Origin: Antarctobacter albus | Lineage (GTDB): Bacteria > Pseudomonadota > Alphaproteobacteria > Rhodobacterales > Rhodobacteraceae | Reading direction: 5' to 3' | DNA length: 64,000 nt | Assembly (NCBI RefSeq): GCF_900101505.1 | Contig: NZ_FMZI01000007.1 | Location: 124,001-188,000 of the forward strand | In this document: piece after piece, positions 58,799-64,000 of the stretch | How the letters are laid out: every line of letters starts with the position of its first letter | How positions within the stretch are numbered: the first letter of the stretch is position 1 | Notes under the pieces: generated by a model | What the model was told of the DNA's origin: nothing | Database searches by the model: none | The model's input: only the letters and a program-made list of their open reading frames with translations | Made by a program: the position numbers and the translations under genes

Positions 58799-59443
58799 AT
58801 GAGCGATGTGGCAGATCACGGGCGGTTGATGGACGATGTCTATCGCTACCAGCGCCTCTTTTACGACATCACCCGCAAGTACTACCTGCTGGGGCGCGAC
58901 CATCTGATCAAAAACATGGCGGTGCACCCCGGCGACCGGGTGTTGGAAGTGGCCTGTGGCACCGGGCGCAACCTGGCTGCGATCCGCAAGCGGCATCCCC
59001 GCGCGCTGCTCTTCGGGCTGGATATCTCGGACCAGATGTTGATTTCCGCCCGCCGCAAGCTGGACGGCGCGGCGCGCCTGGCGCAGGCGGATGCCTGTTC
59101 CTTCGATCCCGAGGCGCTGTTCGGCGAGGCGCAGTTCGATCACATCGTGTTTTCCTACAGCCTGTCGATGATCCCCGACTGGCAGCGGGCGCTGGACGAG
59201 GCCAAGCGCCACTTGGCTCCGGGCGGCTCCCTGCATGTCGTGGATTTCGGCGACCAGGCGCGCCTGCCGGGGTGGTTCAAAGGCGCCTTGCGCGCCTGGC
59301 TGGCCCGGTTCCACGTCACGCCCCGCGATACGCTAGGCGCGGCTTTGTATGAGATGGCGGGGGGCGCGGCAGCCCTGAGCGGGCAAGACCTGTACCGGGG
59401 CTACGCGGTCTACGGTCGTCTGACGCGCCAGCCGGAGGGTTAG
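58799..59443 (+). CDS. btaB: BtaB, diacylglyceryl-homoserine N-methyltransferase
   Basis: A 214-residue SAM methyltransferase with motif I VLEVACGTGRNLAAI (about 46-60) and FSYSLSMIPDW. It trimethylates the homoserine headgroup to give the betaine lipid DGTS. The N-terminal segment MDDVYRYQRLFYDITRKYYLLGRD is typical of BtaB. The ATG at 58799 directly follows the btaA stop. Its 3' end overlaps the convergent DUF1772 gene by four bases. Confidence 0.92.
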   Translation: MSDVADHGRLMDDVYRYQRLFYDITRKYYLLGRDHLIKNMAVHPGDRVLEVACGTGRNLAAIRKRHPRALLFGLDISDQMLISARRKLDGAARLAQADACSFDPEALFGEAQFDHIVFSYSLSMIPDWQRALDEAKRHLAPGGSLHVVDFGDQARLPGWFKGALRAWLARFHVTPRDTLGAALYEMAGGAAALSGQDLYRGYAVYGRLTRQPEG

Positions 59444-59937
59444 AGCGCCCCGGCCTTCCAGATCACTGCGGTCATCAACAGGACAGAGGACAGCGCGCAG
59501 GCTATGGTCCGCACCGTGTTCCAGAAGGTCCACCGGGGCAGGTAGGTCCCGGTCCAGTAGTCCCGCACTGTCGCGGTCGCCGGTTCCATTGCGGCCAGCC
59601 GCTCGTTCATCGGCACATTGCGGATCACGGTGACACCGAAGCACCCGGCGAGGTAGACCAGCCCCGCCAGCAGGATCAGCCTGTCGGCAGGGGTCTCCAG
59701 GTTCATAGCGGCAAATCCCGACAGCAGCAGCGACACCGGGGCCATGCCCATGAAGAGGATCATGAAGACCCAGCGGAACACTTCTCGGTTGATGACCTGC
59801 ATCGCCTCGACACCGCCACTGCCGCTGGTCCGCGCAAGTGACCGCATGATGAAATCGGAGAAGGCCAGGAAAACGCCGGCCAGGAGAGCATAGGCAAGAA
59901 TGGCGCCCTGCAGGAGCGCAAGAAAGATCGTCGTCAT
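59440..59937 (-). CDS. DUF1772 (anthrone oxygenase-like) membrane protein
   Basis: A 165-residue integral membrane protein with four hydrophobic segments (MTTIFLALLQGAILAYALLAG; FMILFMGMAPVSLLLSG; LILLAGLVYLAGCFGVTVI; IACALSSVLLMTAVIW). The motif VPMNERLAAMEP matches the DUF1772 pattern (N-x-P-x-N-x-x-L). Function in bacteria is unclear. It ends a minus-strand group with a DUF4345-like protein and an NmrA-like protein. Confidence 0.78.
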   Translation of the reverse strand: MTTIFLALLQGAILAYALLAGVFLAFSDFIMRSLARTSGSGGVEAMQVINREVFRWVFMILFMGMAPVSLLLSGFAAMNLETPADRLILLAGLVYLAGCFGVTVIRNVPMNERLAAMEPATATVRDYWTGTYLPRWTFWNTVRTIACALSSVLLMTAVIWKAGAL

Positions 59938-60003
59938 GTCGGGAGTCCTTTTGTCATGCGGATGCCGGGGCAGGACGGCTTGCACCGTCCCGCGCGTTGG
60001 TTG

Positions 60004-60435
60004 TCAGGCCGCGGGGGCGTGGCTGCTGTTGCCTTGCGGCGCAGGGGGGCGGGACCCGCGGCGAAAGGCCAGAAGGCAAAGCGCGGCGATCCCGACCTCG
60101 AAGGCCAGCGCACCCAGGATGCTGCCGGAGGGCATTCCATCTACGAGCACCCCGACCAGCCGGCCCGCGGGAAAGGCGATGTAGACGGTCAGCGCCGCTG
60201 CCAGCGCGACCTGGCGCATGGTGCGGTTCACCATTCCCCACAGCATCAGGCCGCCCAGCACGGCCAGCCCGGCCCCGGGTGCACGCAGCTCGCTCAGCAG
60301 GCTGGCGTCATCTGCCAGGCTGATGCCGTAACTGGCGTAGAACTGGTGCGGAACGGCAAGGATGCAGAGGCCGATCACCAGTGCCGTAATGCCCGCGAGC
60401 CCGAGCGTGATCTTCTGAAAGAGCGAAAGTGTCAT
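60004..60435 (-). CDS. DUF4345-like membrane protein
   Basis: A 143-residue protein with four predicted membrane helices (KITLGLAGITALVIGLCIL; LRAPGAGLAVLGGLMLWGM; VALAAALTVYIAFPAGRL; ILGALAFEVGIAALCLLAF) and a short charged tail. The motif ELRAPGAGLAVLG resembles DUF4345 proteins. No function is known. It shares the operon with the neighbouring NmrA-like gene. Confidence 0.72.
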   Translation of the reverse strand: MTLSLFQKITLGLAGITALVIGLCILAVPHQFYASYGISLADDASLLSELRAPGAGLAVLGGLMLWGMVNRTMRQVALAAALTVYIAFPAGRLVGVLVDGMPSGSILGALAFEVGIAALCLLAFRRGSRPPAPQGNSSHAPAA

Positions 60436-60463
60436 GTCTGGTCCTTTCCTGAAACAGGGGCGG

Positions 60464-61285
60464 TCAGGCCGCGAGCGGCCATTTGCCGGCCTGGGCTGCC
60501 GCGCGCGCAAAGTCGGCGAAGTCGCGGGGCGCCCGGCCAAGGGCACGCTGCACACCGTCCCCGAGGTTGGCGTTGCGTCCGTCCAGGGTTTCCCGCGCGA
60601 TGGCGGTAAAGACGTCGGCGACGAAATCGCCCCCGGCGCTGGCCACGTTGGCGTGGAACTCCTCGAAGGAAATCGGCAGGTATTGGATCGGGCGGCCGAT
60701 GGCGGTGGACAATTCCCCGGCCATCTCGGCAAAGCTCATCAGGCGGGGGCCTGTCACCTCGTACAACTCGCCTTCGTGGCCGCCCTCGGTCAGTGCGGCG
60801 ACCACGACGTCGGCGATGTCGTCCACGTCGATGATCGGTTCCACCACGTCTCCGCCGGGCATCGGCAGGACACCGGCCAGCACCGGATCGCGCAGGTAGC
60901 CTTCGCTGAAGTTCTGCGCGAACCAGGCGGCGCGCACGATGGTGAAATCCGGACCGGCATTGCGCACGACCTCTTCACCGAGGCGGGCGTGATGTTCCCC
61001 CCGGCCCGACAGCAGGACCAGGTGGCCCACACCGGCGGCGCGGGCGGTGCGGCACAACGCGTCCAGCTTTTCGACGGCGCCGGGAAAGGCGAGGTCGGGG
61101 AAATAGGTGATGTAGGCGGCGCGGACACCGGACAGGGCCGCCGCCCAGGTTTCGGGCGCCTCCCAGTCGAAGGGGATCGGGGCATTGCGCGACCCTAGGC
61201 GCACGGCATGTCCAAGCGCCTGCAGTTTGCTTGCAACGCGCGAACCTGTCTTTCCGTTGGCGCCGATGACGAGAATGGGGTGCAT
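60464..61285 (-). CDS. NmrA-like NAD(P)-binding protein
   Basis: A 273-residue atypical short-chain dehydrogenase. The N-terminal dinucleotide motif is ILVIGANGKTGSRVASKL. The segment VGHLVLLSGRGEHHARLGEEVVRN replaces the classical catalytic Tyr-Lys pattern, as in NmrA/QOR2-type redox sensors or quinone reductases. It heads the small operon with two membrane proteins; an AraC regulator gene lies upstream on the same strand. Confidence 0.82.
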   Translation of the reverse strand: MHPILVIGANGKTGSRVASKLQALGHAVRLGSRNAPIPFDWEAPETWAAALSGVRAAYITYFPDLAFPGAVEKLDALCRTARAAGVGHLVLLSGRGEHHARLGEEVVRNAGPDFTIVRAAWFAQNFSEGYLRDPVLAGVLPMPGGDVVEPIIDVDDIADVVVAALTEGGHEGELYEVTGPRLMSFAEMAGELSTAIGRPIQYLPISFEEFHANVASAGGDFVADVFTAIARETLDGRNANLGDGVQRALGRAPRDFADFARAAAQAGKWPLAA

Positions 61286-61390
61286 GGTCTGTCTCCTTGT
61301 CTGAACATGATGACAGAGGGATAGACCGTTGGCAGGCGCCGGGTATTGACCGCCATCGCCAGCGTTTTGACAGTTGTTGCCAATGCTGGA

Positions 61391-62395
61391 TCAGCCCGTG
61401 CCGTGCACCTTGCGGTAGCTGGCAGGGGTCCGCCCGACCCAACGTTTGAACGCGCGGGTAAAGGAACTCTGCTCGGAAAAGCCGGTCAGGAAGGCGACCT
61501 CTGCCAGCGAATACCTCTCGTCGCGCAGTAGCCCTTCGGCCAGTTCGCGACGGGTCTCGGCGGTCAGGGTCTGAAAGCTCAGCCCCTGTTCGGACAGCCG
61601 CCGGTGAAAGCTGCGCGCGCTGAGGCCAAGGCCCCGGGCGATATCGGCCATTTTTGGCAGGCCCTCGCTGAGTGCACGGGCGATGGCGGCCTTGGACCGC
61701 GTCTCCAGCGTATCCTCCCCGGCAATCTCGGACAGCTCCTCGTCCAGATGCGAGATCAGGAAGCGCGTGATCCCCTCATCCCCCAGGATGTTCGGCTGTC
61801 TGGCCGCCTCGTGGGAAATCAGCAGCGCGTCCATGTCATTGCCGAAATGGACGGGGCATCCGAACCAGCTTTCGTGGTGGGACAGGGTACGCGGCGGTGG
61901 ATGTTGAAACCGCGCCTCGAGCGGCGCAAAGGGCACCGGGCTGACCTGCCGGGCAATCGACACCGCGCTGGCCAGCGACGTCTCGTTCGAGAGCCTGAGA
62001 CCAAGCCGCCGCGCCCCGGCCCGTTGCAGGACCAGCAGGACGCCACGCGGATCGGGCCGCAATTCGTATTCCACCACGCTGGTCCAGACCCGCGCATAGC
62101 GTTCAATCCGCGCCAGCGATCCCATCAGGTCGGGGGCGGCCTTCCAGGCCAGGCCAAGCGCCCCGTATTCGTCACAGCGCATGGAGGCGCCGACCTTCAG
62201 CGGCAGGTCGGTCGGGTCGACCGTCTCGGCGATGCGTTCCAGCATGTCGTAATAGACGGTCACGGGCACCATGATCTTGGGGTCCCAGGGGGCGTCGGGG
62301 TCCAGGCCCAGCCCGCGCAGCAGGTTTGGGCCGTCGACCACTGGTCCGACCGCCGCGATCACCTTGCGCGGGAAAAGCGATGTCACGTACCCCAT
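61391..62395 (-). CDS. AraC-family transcriptional regulator
   Basis: A 334-residue OruR/ArgR-like AraC regulator. The N-terminal arabinose-binding-like domain (PF12625 type) covers 1-200. The C-terminal double helix-turn-helix is at about 235-330 (MADIARGLGLSARSFHRRLSEQGLSFQTL...YSLAEVAFLTGFSEQSSFTRAFKRWVGRTPASYRK). The ATG at 62395 begins the conserved MGYVTSLFPRK. It probably controls the NmrA-like operon downstream. Confidence 0.86.
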   Translation of the reverse strand: MGYVTSLFPRKVIAAVGPVVDGPNLLRGLGLDPDAPWDPKIMVPVTVYYDMLERIAETVDPTDLPLKVGASMRCDEYGALGLAWKAAPDLMGSLARIERYARVWTSVVEYELRPDPRGVLLVLQRAGARRLGLRLSNETSLASAVSIARQVSPVPFAPLEARFQHPPPRTLSHHESWFGCPVHFGNDMDALLISHEAARQPNILGDEGITRFLISHLDEELSEIAGEDTLETRSKAAIARALSEGLPKMADIARGLGLSARSFHRRLSEQGLSFQTLTAETRRELAEGLLRDERYSLAEVAFLTGFSEQSSFTRAFKRWVGRTPASYRKVHGTG

Positions 62396-62706
62396 GACGC
62401 GCAGACTACCCCTTGTCCGGCATCGCGGTCCAATCCTTGCCGTCCCTCTGGCGCACAAGGGGCATCCGCCCGTGCAGCCGTGCCACGCCATGCCGGGCAT
62501 TCTGGAAATTGGCATGAAAACCCATTTCATCCTGATTTTTCAGCACGCGTCGATTCAAATTCACGCCCCGAGCGGCCGAAAATGCTCGGGAAGTCCGCAA
62601 AAGCGGCCTTGGCAAATCATGCCCTTAGCGGGGACCAAAAGATGGAGATAGATTTGCCGGTCGCTGTCATTACCGGCGTGTTGGATTTGAGTTTCCAGGG
62701 TGAATC
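62396..62706. other. intergenic region before the RTX-like gene
   Basis: These 311 bases separate the divergent AraC and RTX-like genes. A stretch around 62510-62570 is more AT-rich (CATTTCATCCTGATTTTTCAGC) and may hold promoters, but no consensus boxes stand out. Confidence 0.4.
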
Positions 62707-64000
62707 ATGAGCGACGGCATTCTTGAAGTCATTGTCGAGACGGGAACCAAGGTCTGGGCCGGGAACGTGGTCGACGACGCCATCGGAGCCTCCATGACGG
62801 ACGCGGCAAAATCGGAACTGTCCGACATCCTTGGCGATGCCCTCGGTGAGCCGCTCGAAGAAATCGCCGAAATCATCGACGAAAAATTGCCCATCGGAGA
62901 GAGCGATCTGTTCGAGGCGGCAGGCGAAGCCTTTTCCAAGACGCTTGAGGTCGTCGATTTCGTCAACGACGTGCGTGCGATCGCGGACAATTCGCAGCTG
63001 AACGCGGCTCAGAAAGAAGCGGTGATCCTGTTCAAGATCATCGAGCAGTTTACGCCCTGGATGACCGGCTCTCTGACTGAGCTTGCCGAAAGGATGTTCG
63101 AAACCCTCAACGAGGGGCAGGTCCTTCTGGACGCGTTGATCGACCAATACCCGGAACATCTTTCACGCGGACCCGACGGTGGCATCCTGCTGGAGCTTCC
63201 GGGGCAGCCTCCGGTTCCGATCGAGGACTTCGCCGACCCCCATGCTCCGCCCGCCGTGCCCGAGGACCTCACCGGACCGGCCGATCCTGACAACCCGTCC
63301 GCCCGGACGCCGCTCAGCTCTCCTCCGGCGGCTATCCTGGGGCCGGCGGGATCGACCAACGGCGCCCCGCTGCAGACCTGTCCGCTGATCCTGGACCTTG
63401 ACGGTGACGGGATCGCGGTCACGGCGCTGGGTCCTACGGCGGCGACCGGGTCCAACCTCTATCTCGACCTCGACAGCGACGGTTTCGCCGAGCGTACGGC
63501 CTGGATTCTGCCCGAGGGTCAGACAAACAACACAGGCACCGGCGGGGATGACGCCTTTCTGGTTCGGGACGTGAACGGCAACGGCATCATCGACGACGAG
63601 ACAGAGATGTTCTGCATCACGGAGGTGTATGAAACGGGCTTTGACAACCTCGCGGCGCTGGACAGCAACGGAGATGGCCGGGTCAATGCCCGCGACGCCG
63701 CCTTTTCCGAATTGCAGCTGTGGATCGACTCGAATGGCGACGGGGTCAGCGATGCCGACGAATTGCATACGCTGGACGACTACGACATTTTGGCGATTTC
63801 CGTGGTCATGACGGGTCTGCCGGCACGATCACCGACCTTTGGTTCCTGAACGACGATCTGAATACGATCAATCGCGGTGACTACCTGCTTGACGCACGCG
63901 TCCTGGCCTTGCCGATCTTGCGCGGATTTGGCGACCTGACAGACCTGCATGTCGCGATGAGCCTGGACGAGGCGTTGCTGGATCTGGTGGCCGCGTTCAA
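62707..64000 (+). pseudogene. FrpC/RTX-like calcium-binding protein, frameshifted and cut by the window end
   Basis: Residues 1 to about 170 form an acidic helical N-terminus without a signal peptide. A Pro/Ala-rich linker follows, then FrpC-like aspartate-rich motifs: CPLILDLDGDGIAVTAL, LDLDSDGFAERTAWI, RDVNGNGIIDDETEMF, LDSNGDGRVNARDAAF and IDSNGDGVSDADEL. These are EF-hand/RTX-type calcium loops of large secreted proteins. The first frame stops at 63847-63849, but the coding sequence continues in another frame from about 63808 to the window end as HDGSAGTITDLWFLNDDLNT and beyond. One base appears lost near 63801-63808. It could be a true inactivating lesion or an assembly error. Confidence 0.72.

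Overview
The window is GC-rich alphaproteobacterial DNA, most likely from a Rhodobacterales (Roseobacter/Rhodobacter-type) genome. The main reasons are a complete assimilatory nas cluster with an ANTAR-type leader, a PlcP-BtaA-BtaB betaine-lipid remodelling operon, a PuuD-type membrane urate oxidase, and codon usage strongly biased to G/C. These are family-level inferences from the translated sequence; no database search was run.

Layout. 1-12578 (+) is nitrate assimilation: the end of a NasS/NrtA-like gene, a leader with two hexaloop hairpins and a terminator, then nasF-nasE-nasD (ABC nitrate uptake), nasB-nirD (nitrite reductase), nasA (nitrate reductase), a TrpD2-like gene and cysG (siroheme). 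12586-15157 holds a flavoprotein monooxygenase with a DUF2783 partner and a divergent LuxR-type regulator. 15212-28249 is a putative uptake and catabolic island for an N-methylated or polyamine-like compound: potFIHG importer, ArgE-like amidohydrolase, a frameshifted PLP decarboxylase, a DgcA/TMADH-like demethylase, a LysR regulator, a DUF1028 protein, RidA, a flavin monooxygenase and a nitrilase-family amidase.

28259-33649 is an RNA-repair/Ro locus and the most unusual part of the window. rtcR diverges from a Ro60 (TROVE/vWA) gene. Between Ro60 and the RNA ligase gene rtcB there is about 650 bp of noncoding DNA. It encodes three related Y-RNA-like RNAs, one of which carries a circularly permuted tRNA-Asn-like module, plus a near-canonical tRNA with an encoded CCA but without U33. 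A candidate sigma54 promoter precedes Ro60.

33824-42336 is purine/ureide catabolism: AllE, a urate/xanthine permease, AllA, a PuuE-UraD fusion, HiuH, a LysR regulator and PuuD, with an unrelated S41-like gene inserted. 42394-50868 is an operon on the minus strand (ABC importer, OsmC, acyl-CoA dehydrogenase-like protein, two-domain rhodanese, cyanase, ferredoxin-reductase-like flavoprotein) with a divergent TetR regulator; it looks like a cyanate- or thiocyanate-linked pathway. 51131-56556 encodes a molybdenum hydroxylase (FAD, 2Fe-2S and Mo subunits), a MoaD/ThiS-like protein and an acyl-CoA ligase. 56762-59443 is plcP-btaA-btaB with a possible PHO box. 59440-62395 is a small cluster of membrane proteins, an NmrA-like protein and an AraC regulator. 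The window ends inside a frameshifted FrpC/RTX-like calcium-binding protein gene.

Three single-base frameshifts are visible (two in the PLP decarboxylase, one in the last gene). They may be real lesions or assembly errors.
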